Positions 43,701 through 52,574 of a DNA stretch of 64,000 nt are shown piece by piece (position 1 is the first letter of the stretch; every line of letters begins with the position of its first letter). The stretch spans positions 8,716,001-8,780,000 of the forward strand of contig NC_084774.1 of NCBI RefSeq assembly GCF_028858725.1, given 5' to 3'. Both the position numbers and the translations under genes were made by a program. A model generated the notes under the pieces. It saw only the letters and a program-made list of their open reading frames with translations, was not told where the DNA came from and did no database searches. This DNA comes from Colius striatus. Taxonomy: Eukaryota; Chordata; Aves; Coliiformes; Coliidae.

Positions 43701-46327
43701 CATTTCCCTGCTCCAAACACCGTTATGGGTGAGCAGAGGGGTTGGAGGGCACCTGCACTATGGACTGTCCCACAGGCACAGTGACCAGTTGGGCAAGTTA
43801 ACACACGTGGCACAGGTGAGTTTCCTTGGCACTGTGGCATAGGGACTGCAGCTGCACCAAGCATGGTTTTGCTGTCTTTTAAAGGGCTCCACAGCACCCA
43901 AGAGCTGCCACAACAGCAGCCCCAAGTGAAACAGGGCACAGAAGGATGGAGAACCGGTCACTCCTCACTTTGGGCTTGCTGCTCTCGCCGCTCTTGGCCG
44001 TCCGATCCACCGCCACCGCCCCGTGCTCCTTGGCTCCCTTGAACAGATCCTCCACCAGCTCGTTGGGGCTCTTCTTCCTGGGAGGACCCACGATCTGCTG
44101 CCCACTCCTCTCTGAGCCACCAGCATAAAACCTGCCAGGAAGCAGAGAGCTGCTGGCTCAGGCTGCTCCCGCGGGAGAGACGCGGGACAGGACCCGCAGC
44201 TCCACGGCAGGATCCGGCTCCTCTCTGCACACTCCGGATCTATGAGAGACCTACAACCACTGCACCTCCCCCTGTAGCCCCTCAGAAGTCCCTGCACTGC
44301 ACAGACTTTCTTCTTATGCCAGTTACTGTGAGACTATCCCCTGATTCACAGCAATAAAGTGATAACTCCTCTCTCAGACCCAGCAGGAGGAACAGAGGGA
44401 TGAGGCTGGGCTTCAGACGGACCAGCTCTGTTCCCAAGGTGAACAAGACTCGCAGCAAGTTTCTCTCCACAGGAATTTCCTACTGACTTCAATCTGCTTT
44501 TTAACAAAGGGAGGCACAAACACACAGAGTTGAAGCCTTTAACTGCCAGCTTACCGCTGTCCCTCCTCCTCCTCCTCATCATCCTCCTGCGCATGGACGA
44601 GGTCCCTGAACGATGTTACTCTGTGGTCACTGCAAAAGCCAGAGAGAAGCACATCAGCCTCGTGACACACTTCAACCACAAGCTCCTGTTCCCAGCTGTT
44701 TGGGTGACCCTGTTCTACTTTTGAGCTGTGACTGGTTACGAAACAACAGGCCAGCAGTGGTGGAACCCAGGTGAGCTGAGCTCCCGGCTCCCTCCGCCCA
44801 CCCCCAGCAGAAAAGCCACAGTGGGAGGAAGCTTCTGGATTTTGTGGCCTCTTCCAAAGAGCTGCCACTACTGCACAGGTTCCTCCTCCAGGCCCCAGGC
44901 CAGTCCAGCCTCCACATCCTTCCCCTCTTGCTTCTGCTGAGGCTCTTAGCTGTGATCCCCACTAACACACTTCCTCTGCAACAGGGACTTTCTTCACCAG
45001 AGCCTGAACTGAGAGCACTTGTCCCTCACAGCTCCTCTTTAAGACCAGTGAGTGTTTCCCAGCTGCACAGGTATTTGGCAAGGCAAAACTAACTCCTTTT
45101 TGTAACAATGCTCCACTTGGTCAGCTCAGGTGACTCAAAATGGGAAAACATTTCCCCCTTGGAGGTACAAATCTGCTCAAGTGAAGGTGACACCCACTGT
45201 CTTCTGAGCCTGGGACACAACGCAAGCTTCCCCTGGGCACTGAGGCAGGCTGTCCCAACTGATCTTTGTGTTAGTTGTGCAATAACATCTGTGCCTGTGA
45301 CGTCCAAACACTGAGGCTCCAGTGACTCCAGAGAGACACAGGGGGCAGAGCAGAGCCACAGCAGAGCTGCTGCTCCTGAAAACCAACATCCATCAATGCT
45401 ACAGCAACTGTGGCTTCACCGGCAGGTTTACAAGGTGTCAACAAACAGATGGGCCTGAACTGAAGGTCCCTCCTCACCTGGCTGCAGTGCCTCTGGATAT
45501 GGAGCTGGGTGCTGGCTGAGGAAGAGTCAGAATGTCCTCATCACCCCCGTCCTCGTAGAAGCTGGCGAGTGCAATCTGCAAGGGAACACCCCGGGGGCTT
45601 CTCAGGGGGCCGGCAGTCGCCCTCCAACAGCAGCAACCTCCCCCCACACATCACCCAGCTGGAGCTCTGTCCTGCCCGACCTCACACACACCACACCGAG
45701 AGCGTTCCCTCATCGGAGGTCACAGCAGAGACGAGCCTGTGGCAGCTTATCGCGTCTGGCTGTGCTGTGACGGGACGCTCGGCAGCGCAGCGCTGCTGGA
45801 GCAGCTGCCCCGGCCACAGCCCTTCCTTCTGCGGCATTTTCCACACGGACTATGCTAAAAGCGCTGCTCTGACGCGGCCGCTTTCGTGTCAGCCGGCAGC
45901 AGTGTCTGACTCGCTGCTGAACGCGATGGTGGGGGGGGGGGGGGGTGAGACCGGCGCGGGGAGCGGTGCCGGCTCTGCCCCGCAACCTGGGGCCGTCGGG
46001 GCCGCAGCACCAGCGGCCTGACACGCGTCCGGACCCCGCCTCGGCTCCTCGCTCCCGTCTACACGTCACCCCCGCTCCGGCTCCCGAGAGAGCCCGGAGG
46101 GGCCGCGGCCGCCACCGGCCCCGGCCGAGCCCTCCCCGCGCAGCCGCCAGCGCGCGGGGGGCCCGGGAAGGCCCCAGCCTGCCGCAGAGCGCCCCGGCGC
46201 TCCCCGCCCGCGCAGCGGGGGCTACCTGGAGGTCCCAGCCGGCGGACTCCAGGAAGAAGCGCGCTCGCTCCTCCTCGACGCCGGTCACGGCCACGAACTC
46301 CCTCAGCGCCTCCTCCCTGGCCGCCAT
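40707..46327 (-). CDS. NSFL1C: NSFL1 cofactor p47, nine exons
   Basis: p47 is the adaptor that recruits the AAA ATPase p97/VCP to membranes for Golgi and ER reassembly. Exons are 46327-46226, 45575-45478, 44629-44555, 44131-43969, 43649-43557, 43028-42919, 42524-42387, 41931-41767 and 40869-40707. Total about 368 residues (human 370), all phases consistent. UBA domain: [20 protein letters not shown] and following. Acidic stretch: [11 protein letters not shown]. Nuclear-localisation-like [23 protein letters not shown] domain: [20 protein letters not shown] to [17 protein letters not shown]. The C-terminal UBX domain starts at [20 protein letters not shown], includes MTTFPNKEL and ends [10 protein letters not shown]. 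The start codon lies inside a GGCAAGATGGCGGCC word, a YY1-type sequence. It is a single-copy, highly conserved gene. Confidence 0.98.
42205..42305. repeat. 27-bp minisatellite in NSFL1C intron
   Basis: About four tandem copies of 'cccatccccaggcaccacca' plus 'gcacc' occur in the intron between the SEP exon (42524-42387) and the exon at 41931. One copy has CTCCCT in place of CCCCAT. Confidence 0.85.
45931..45945. repeat. 15-base G homopolymer in NSFL1C intron 1
   Basis: An uninterrupted run of 15 G on the + strand (C in the NSFL1C transcript) in the GC-rich 5' part of the gene. The length may be unreliable in an assembly. Confidence 0.85.
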
Positions 46328-46450
46328 CTTGCCGCGGTGCAGCGCCCAAACCCCGCCGGGGCCGCCCCGCCGCGTGCGCCGCCAAACGCGCCCGGACGGA
46401 AACACGCACCGCGCGCGCAGCGGCCCCTGGCGGCCCGGAGGGGTAATGCA
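46050..46450 (-). promoter_or_regulatory. NSFL1C: NSFL1C CpG-island promoter
   Basis: Dense CpG sequence surrounds the first exon, with no TATA box. The ATG (46327-46325) sits in a perfect AAGATGGCGGC core, a known YY1 arrangement just downstream of start sites, so the 5' UTR is probably short. The island is bounded on the outer side by the 21-bp minisatellite. Confidence 0.65.
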
Positions 46451-46455
46451 GGGCG

Positions 46456-46902
46456 GGCACCGGGATGGGCAGCGGCGGGACACGGGTGGGCAGAGCTGGG
46501 ACACGGGTGGGCAGCGGCGGGACACGGGTGGGGAGCGGCGGGACACGGGTCGGGAGCGGTGGGACACGGGTGGGCAGCGCTGGGACACGGGTGGGCAGGG
46601 GCGGGACACGGGTGGGCAGAGGCGAGACACGGGTGGGCAGCGCTGGGACACGGGTGGGCAGCGCTGGGACACGGGTGGGGAGCGGCGGGACACGGGTGGG
46701 CAGGGGCGGGACACGGGTGGGCAGCGCTGGGACACGGGTGGGGAGCGGCGGGACACGGGTGGGGAGCGGCGGGACACGGGTGGGCAGGGGCGGGACACGG
46801 GTGGGCAGAGGCGGGACACGGGTGGGCAGCGGCGGGACACGGGTGGGTAGCGCTGGGACACGGGTGAGCAGCGCTGGGACACGGGTGGGCAGCACCGAGC
46901 AG
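46456..46902. repeat. 21-bp minisatellite, about 21 copies
   Basis: The unit is GGGCAGCGGCGGGACACGGGT. Internal variants (GCGCTGG, GGGGCGG, GAGGCGG, GGGGAGCGG) recur in an interspersed pattern. It is G-rich on the + strand and directly abuts the NSFL1C CpG island on the left and a CR1 fragment on the right. Because 21 is a multiple of three it keeps several frames open, which produces very long false open frames such as the repeated PLPTRVP on the - strand. Confidence 0.95.
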
Positions 46903-46924
46903 CTTGATGGGCAGCGCTGAGCTC

Positions 46925-47215
46925 GGGATGCACAAACCCAACCCCTCGGACCAGGGGCAACGGGCACAAGCTGGGGCAGAAGAGGTGCCAAAGGCACACA
47001 AGGAGGAATTTGCTCCCTGCTGAGCTGAGGGAGCCCTGGCAGGGGCTGCCCACACGGGCTGTGGAGGCTCATCTCCGGGGCCACTCCAGCCCCCCTGCAC
47101 GGGTCCCTGTGTGCCCTGCTCTCGGTGCTGCTGCTCTGGCCGGGGGTTGCACTGGAGGAGCTTTGCAGGTCCCTCCCAGCGCTGGGGACTCTGTGACGCC
47201 CCAGCCCCAGCCCCG
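46925..47215 (+). mobile_element. CR1 LINE 3' fragment
   Basis: A sense CR1 tail beginning near 'ggaccaggggcaacgggcac' (aacgggcacaagctgg), then 'gcaggggctgcccacacggg' and 'gctgtggaggctcatctccg'. It ends around 'ctctgtgacg'. It is diverged and lies between the minisatellite and the leftward SIRP gene. Confidence 0.75.
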
Positions 47216-47325
47216 CGGGAGACTCACGGCTGCAGGGGAGCTGGGCCGGGGGCGCAGGGGGGTCTGTGTCCCGGGGGGGCAGCAGCAGAGGGCAGCAGCC
47301 CCGGCAGCCCGTGTGTCCCGTTCTC

Positions 47326-47331
47326 TTTATT
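47326..47331 (-). terminator. Poly(A) signal of the leftward SIRP gene
   Basis: AATAAA on the - strand, about 110 bases after the stop at 47443. It gives a short 3' UTR. Confidence 0.65.
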
Positions 47332-47442
47332 TCACGCGACAACGCCACAGCCGAGCCCCGAGCCGCCGCTCCCGGCACCGGCACCCGGGGAGCCGGGTCT
47401 GACGCGGAGCTCGGTGAAGCGGTGGCTCTGCTGTTTCCTTTC

Positions 47443-49674
47443 TCATTCCCTCCTGCGCTTGAAGATGAAGATGAGGAGGCCGCTGAGAAGCCCCTTCTCC
47501 AGCAAGATGCCAAGCCACAAGATGGGGCTGGACAGGAGGTTTGTACCTGCGGTGGGGACAGGGGATGTGAAGCTGTTTTGGGGAAGAAGCTGCCGTTGAT
47601 GCAGGTGAAAGGCACCGACTGCCTCAGGGGTGCCCAGACACAACCGAGGGGTGGGTTTGGCTGTGGGGGGCAGCGTGGGGCCATCACACCGGCCTCTGCC
47701 GCCCCTGCCCAGCCCCGGGGCTGCAGGGAACGGGGTGTCTCACAGTTGTGCCCAGGGATGAGACTGACCCCTGAGCTCCATCCATCTGCGCCTGAGAACG
47801 CTGGTACCACCAGAGTCCCCGCAGCCTCCCAGCCAGGTGATGCCCAACGGCATCACACCCCCCCACACCCCCAACCACGGAGACTTTTGCGTCCTCAAAG
47901 CACATCCTGGAGGGACTTCGAGCTTTCTCAGGGGGTGAGCTCTTCCAGCTTGCCCAGCCCGGAGCCCACGCCAGCAGCTCTCACGTACCGCTGTCTGCCA
48001 GGGGCCGGTCGCTCAGCCCCTCCTTGCTTGGGGCAGAGACCCGCAGGGCAAAGCTCTTGCTGACGGGGTCCTGGGCATCGTGCACCACCCGGCAGGTGAA
48101 GGCAGAGCCGTTCTTCTCCTCCGTGGCTTTCACCTCCAGCACGCTGCTCTGCTCAAACAAGCCCCGAGGGGTCGGCAGCGCCCGGGAGCTGTTCTCCACC
48201 TTGATCTCCACCCCGTTCTCCAGCCAGCTGATGGCCACGTCTCCCGGGTAAAAGTCCTTCGCGCGGCACGTGAAGTTCACCGTCCTGTTCAGCTCGACGG
48301 GGCCGCGCCAGTCGCCGTCCAGGAGGACGCCGGGGGAAACTGGCAAGAGAAGCAGCCGCTGGTGCCCGGCGGCCCCGGCTCCGCCGCCCCGGGCCCTGCC
48401 CCAGCCCCCCCCGGCAGCCCCCGGCAGCCCTCACCTCGCAGGGCGTCGCGCAGCGGGTACGTCCCCGTCAGCGGGGCCCCCAGCGTGGGGTGCTGCACCT
48501 CACAGGACAGCCACGAGCGCACGTCGTCCTCCTGCAGCTCCATCCTCACTCTGCTGGACATGCTGTACGAGGATTTCTTCTGCCCAGCGGTGACGCTGGG
48601 CTGCTGAGCCGAGATCGACGTCCCGTTCTTGGCCCATTTCACGCTGATGCTCGCGGGGAAGAACCCGCCGCTGGTGCAGGTGAAAGGCACCGACTGCCTC
48701 GGCGACGCTCTGCGGCTGGGCCCGGACACAACCGGGGGGGAGGGTTTGGCTGCGGGGGGAAGCGCGGGGCCATCACAGCGGGCTCTGCCCCCCTGCCCAG
48801 CCCCGGGGCTGCAGGGACCGGGCTCTCCCACAGATGTGCCCGGGGATGGCTCACAGGAGCCCGCCCTGGCCCCAGCCTCACACGCCCCAAGCCGAGCCCA
48901 ACCGGGCTGGGACGGGCCAGGGGCTGCTCTGGGACCCCCACTCACCAGTCACAGACACCTCTGTGCCCTTTCCATGCCGAAACAGCTCTTCACCTCCCAC
49001 TGATCTCCTGAACTTCACACAGTAATAGGTGCCCGAATCCCCGGGGTGAACGTCCCTGATGCGGATGCTGAAGTCTGTGCTGGACTTGTCCACTGTCCTC
49101 TTCACACGGGGGAAGGAGCCCCCTGGCCCATAGATGGTCTCGTTCCCACTGCCCCAGCCCTTCAGCCACTTCACAGGGCCAAGGAAACGGTCTCCAGACA
49201 AGGTGCAGGTCAGAGTGAGCGTCTCCCCTGCTGCCACTGACACCTTGTCCTGGGGCTGCTGCAGCTGGAAGTCCTGATCTGCCTGGGCACCCACACCTGG
49301 GCACAGCAACAGGAGGGTTTAGGGCTGAGGAGGGGCTCTGGAGCCAAGACACAGCACAGGGCATCACCAGACTCCTGGTCCCAATCCCAGAACAGGGGAC
49401 AGAGAGACATCCCCATCCCACACTCCCCAGGGCCGCTGCTGAGGCTGCAGGACAGGGAGGGCCGGGAGCCCTGGGGATGTGCTGGAGTATTCAGCTGAGA
49501 ATAAAAGCAAACTGGAAGGGTGGCGGTGAGAGAAAAGCCCCGACAGCAGCGGGCAAAGGGCAGGATTGCACGGGGCCGTGTGCCTGGGAAGGGTGCTGGG
49601 TCCCACTCACCTGGGGCTCCCTGGAGCAGGAGCAGCAGCAGGGCAGGAGGCAGCAGCCGTGTCACCCGAGCCAT
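47443..49674 (-). CDS. Activating SIRP-beta-like receptor (V-C1-C1, TM lysine)
   Basis: A signal-regulatory-protein family receptor of myeloid type. Exons are 49674-49611, 49296-48946, 48749-48435, 48339-47989 and 47546-47443. Total 1185 nt, 394 residues, all phase-1 Ig exons as in the family. The signal peptide is MARVTRLLPPALLLLLLQG. The V domain begins GAQADQDFQLQQPQDKVSVA, with Cys in TLTLTC and DSGTYYC, and ends in a J-like HGKGTEVSVT. C1 domain 1 has SVPFTCTSGGFFPASISVKW paired with SWLSCEVQHP. C1 domain 2 has VNFTCRAKDFYPGDVAISWL paired with AFTCRVVHD. The last exon gives ILWLGILLEKGLLSGLLIFI, then FKRRRE and stop. A Lys within the membrane segment and the absence of tail motifs are the mark of SIRP-beta receptors that pair with DAP12. 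Function is inferred from this layout. It transcribes away from the inhibitory gene at 50255. Confidence 0.9.
47575..47770 (-). pseudogene. Truncated duplicate of a SIRP C1 exon inside the last intron
   Basis: In the intron between the second C1 exon and the transmembrane exon, the - strand repeats about 190 bp of the intron-C1 junction at 48665-48855. It has the same 'cagccccggggctgcaggga' word, an acceptor followed by CCAAACCC (AKP as in the real exon), then RQSVPFTC followed by INGSFFP. The copy stops after about 90 bases of exon, has lost the rest of the domain and is out of frame with its own start. It looks like a decayed exon duplication. Confidence 0.75.
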
Positions 49675-50254
49675 GGTGCTATTCAGGACCCCTCCACCAC
49701 GGCAGGGCTCAGCACAGCTCGGCACCGCTCGGCAGAGCTCGGCTCTCCGGGGTGCTGGGCGCTTTTCTGGCTAAAGGGGAAGGAAGGTGCTGCCCAGTTC
49801 CTCCGGGGACCTCTTGCACAAGCCCCAGCAGGTTCTCACGACGCTCCCGCTGTCACGAGGGTTTGTCCTTCACAGGGATGTCAGTCCCGGTTCCCAGCAC
49901 TCGCTCGCAGCGGCCACGGGGCATCCGGACCGAGGGGCCCGATCCGGCCCGCTCGCTCAGGGGTGCCCAGCCCGCAGCTCAGCACCCCGGGCTGGCATGG
50001 GGCACACACAAGCCCTCGCCAGCAGGATCAGGGTACGGGCTGGGGGGCTCCAGCGAGGCTCAGCCCCCGCTCCTGCCGGTTTTGCCAAGCCCGGGGATGC
50101 CGGTGCCCGTGGCGGGTGAAGCTCGGCGGGAGCTCCCGGCCGGCTCTGCCCCGAGCCAGGCACCAAAAGCGTTAACAGCCCGCGGGCGCTCTCTCCCGTT
50201 TCCTGCGCAGCTTCTCCTTTCTCCTGTGGCGGAGCCCGGCGTTCGGCGCTGCCG
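49675..50254. promoter_or_regulatory. Divergent intergenic region between two SIRP genes
   Basis: About 580 bp separate the two SIRP start codons, which face away from each other, so both 5' UTRs and promoters must fit here unless there are far-off non-coding first exons. The stretch is GC-rich with CpG clusters and has no TATA box near either ATG. Near the left gene there is a short 'ctcggcac' / 'ctcggcagag' repeat (49710-49745). A shared promoter is inferred. Confidence 0.55.
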
Positions 50255-52496
50255 ATGGCTTGGCGGGTGGCCGCGGCGGCTCCGCTCCTGCTCGGGCAGC
50301 TCAGCCTCTTCCCGCTGCGGCTCTCGGGTGAGTCCGTAGCGGCCGGGAGGCCACGGCGGTGCCCCCGCAAGCTCCCCCGCAGGCTCCCCCGCATCCCTGC
50401 CCCGCTGGCTGCTGCTGCTGCTCGGGGGCTGGGGGACGAGCCGCCCGGCAGCCGCAGAGATCGGTAACGAGAGCAGGAGGGCAGACGGCGGCTTTCCTCC
50501 CACCACCTTTTGTGGGGCTGCTGGGGGCAAGGCGGGGTGTGCAGAGCCGGGACGGGGGGTGCAGGGCACCGAGCCCCAGCACAGCCGTGCCGAATGTAGC
50601 GGGGGGCTTTGGGCAGGGGAGATTTGGGGCAGGAAGGAGTTGCTGTGTTTGGCTCCGGGGCTGCGTATCGCTGCTGGGCTCCTGGGCAGCTGCACACAGC
50701 CCAAGGGCTCCGAGTCCCACTTCCCCACACAGCCCCAGCAGTCTCGGCTGGGCACCGAGCTGAGCTGGTAATGTTTAACAGCTTTCAAGAGCTTTCCCTG
50801 CTAGGAATTCCCCTTGGCTCCCTCTGCACCTCTCCAGCCTCGATCACCCACAGTGCCTCCTGTTAAGAACAACAGGAGATGCACATTTGCTCCGTGTTCA
50901 TTTCAAACGCGGCTCCCGCTGCTCCCAGTGCCCGCGGCTTGTCCGGCCGTACCCAGGGATCGCTCCCAGATGAGCAAACGAGGAGCGAGCTGAGGCTGCT
51001 CAGCCCGTGCTGCTCGGGGTGAGGACAGTCAGCCCCTGCCTCGCCCCTGCCCTCGGCCCCAAAGCCTCCTGTTGCTGTGCCCAGGTGTGGGTGCCCAGGC
51101 GGATCAGGGCTTCGAGCTGCAACAGCCCCAGGACAAGGTGTCGGTGGCAGCAGGGGAGACGCTCACTCTGACCTGTATCACATCTGGAGACAGTCCCCCT
51201 GGCCCTGTGAGGTGGCTGAAGGGCTGGGGCAGTGAGAACGAGACCATCTATGGGCCAGGGGTCTCCTTCCCCCGTGTGACGAGTGCAGTGAATGGGTCCA
51301 ACACAGACTTCAGCATCCGCATCAGGGACGTTCACCCTGGGGATTCGGGCACCTATTACTGTGTGAAGTTCAGGAGATCACTGGGAGGTGAAGAGCTGTT
51401 TCAGCATGGAAAGGGCACAGAGGTGTCTGTGACTGGTGAGTGGGGGTCCCATGAGATGCTGCTCCCGGGGGCCCCGTCCCGCAGCTCCCGCCCTGCCCGT
51501 GTCGGGGTCCCGCGCTGCCCCGCACCCACCCCCCTCTCCCTGCTCTGCCCCACAGTGTCAGCCCTGCTCCCCAGCATGGCGGCTGCAGCGGGGCTGCTCT
51601 GCTTCCTCCTCCTCCTCGGCCTCCTCGGCGCCCTTTGCATGTACAGGAGGAAGCGCAGAGGCCGAGCAGAGGGCCAGGGCCTGGCTGGGCCGGCGGCCAC
51701 GGGCGGCTTCTCACCCGTCCCTCTGCGGTGCTGTGCAGGGACCCCCAGCACCCCCAGGTTTGTGCCCATCACCTCCTGCACCCTGAAATGAGTGAACTGC
51801 CTTATCCACCTGCCTTATCCTGGTTTCCTCTCCCTCTGGCACAGTGATTTCCCCCAGGAAAGGTCCTTTACTCCCAGGCACGTCGCTGTGCAGCATCACC
51901 CTGCCCTTGCCAGGGCTCCCTGCAGCCCCTCACTGCGGTGTCAGAGCTGGGCCCAGGCAGCACGTTGTCCCTCTCCTGTGCTGTCAGCGTGGGCACGGTG
52001 CAGCCACGTGTCCCAGAACCCTGCTGAGTTTCAGGAGCACTGTGCTGAGTGGGGAGGGAACAGTCCCAGTTTCCTTTAGCTCTAATTGCCATCCTTTTCC
52101 CCAGCAGCAAAGTCCTGGATGCAGAGACCTCACCCCTGCCCAGACAGGTAGGAGCAAGCTGGGAATATGGGGAAGTGCCAGTGGCTCACAGGGGCTCTGC
52201 AGGGACAGGGTGGGCACTGGGTGAGCAGCAGCAGCCTGCGCGTGGTCCCGGCACGGGGCTGCCCCTGGGGCTGTGGCTGCACCATCCCTGCTCCAGCCTG
52301 CTGGTAGGGTGATTGTGGCAAGGTTTCTCTTAGGGACAGCATTCACCATTTGTGTGCACTTCTGCAGCAAAGCACCAAGGAGGACAATGACATCCACTAC
52401 GCCGACCTGCAGCCCCTGCCCGCGGGCGCGTGGCCCGGCCCGAGCCCCGGCACAGGCTGCTCCGAGTACGCCAGCGTCAGGGTGGCTGCCCAGTGA
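50255..52496 (+). CDS. Inhibitory SIRP-alpha-like receptor, single V domain, two ITIM-like motifs
   Basis: A SIRP-family inhibitory receptor. Supported exons are 50255-50327 (signal peptide, MAWRVAAAAPLLLGQLSLFP), 51085-51435 (V domain, same 351-nt length and phase as in the leftward gene), 51556 onward (TM, MAAAAGLLCFLLLLGLLGAL then CMYRRKRRG), 52105-52147 and 52368-52496. The last exon carries DNDIHYADLQPLP and CSEYASVRVAAQ: IxYxxL and SxYxxV, ITIM-type motifs matching human DITYADL and SEYASV, which recruit SHP-1/SHP-2. No C1 exon is seen between V and TM (121 bp). The right edge of the TM exon is uncertain. Reading through to 51759 keeps the phase, but an internal small exon like human GSTSSTR (51741-51759, TPSTPR) suggests an unseen donor. 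A poly(A) signal follows at 52569. Confidence 0.85.
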
Positions 52497-52568
52497 CGTG
52501 GGGCACCGCAGGCTGCCAGGCTCAGGAGCCCATTTTGGGGGAGGAAGTGGGACATTTGTGCAGGGCAC

Positions 52569-52574
52569 AATAAA
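52569..52574 (+). terminator. Poly(A) signal of the inhibitory SIRP gene
   Basis: AATAAA lies 73 bases after the stop codon, giving a 3' UTR of about 100 bases. Confidence 0.75.

Noticed and set aside
46059-47810. A 583-residue open frame on the - strand (and 447-, 301- and 265-residue companions)
   Set aside because: It runs through the 21-bp minisatellite, whose period keeps frames open, and through NSFL1C exon 1 in the wrong splice context. The repeated PLPTRVP peptide is a product of the array.
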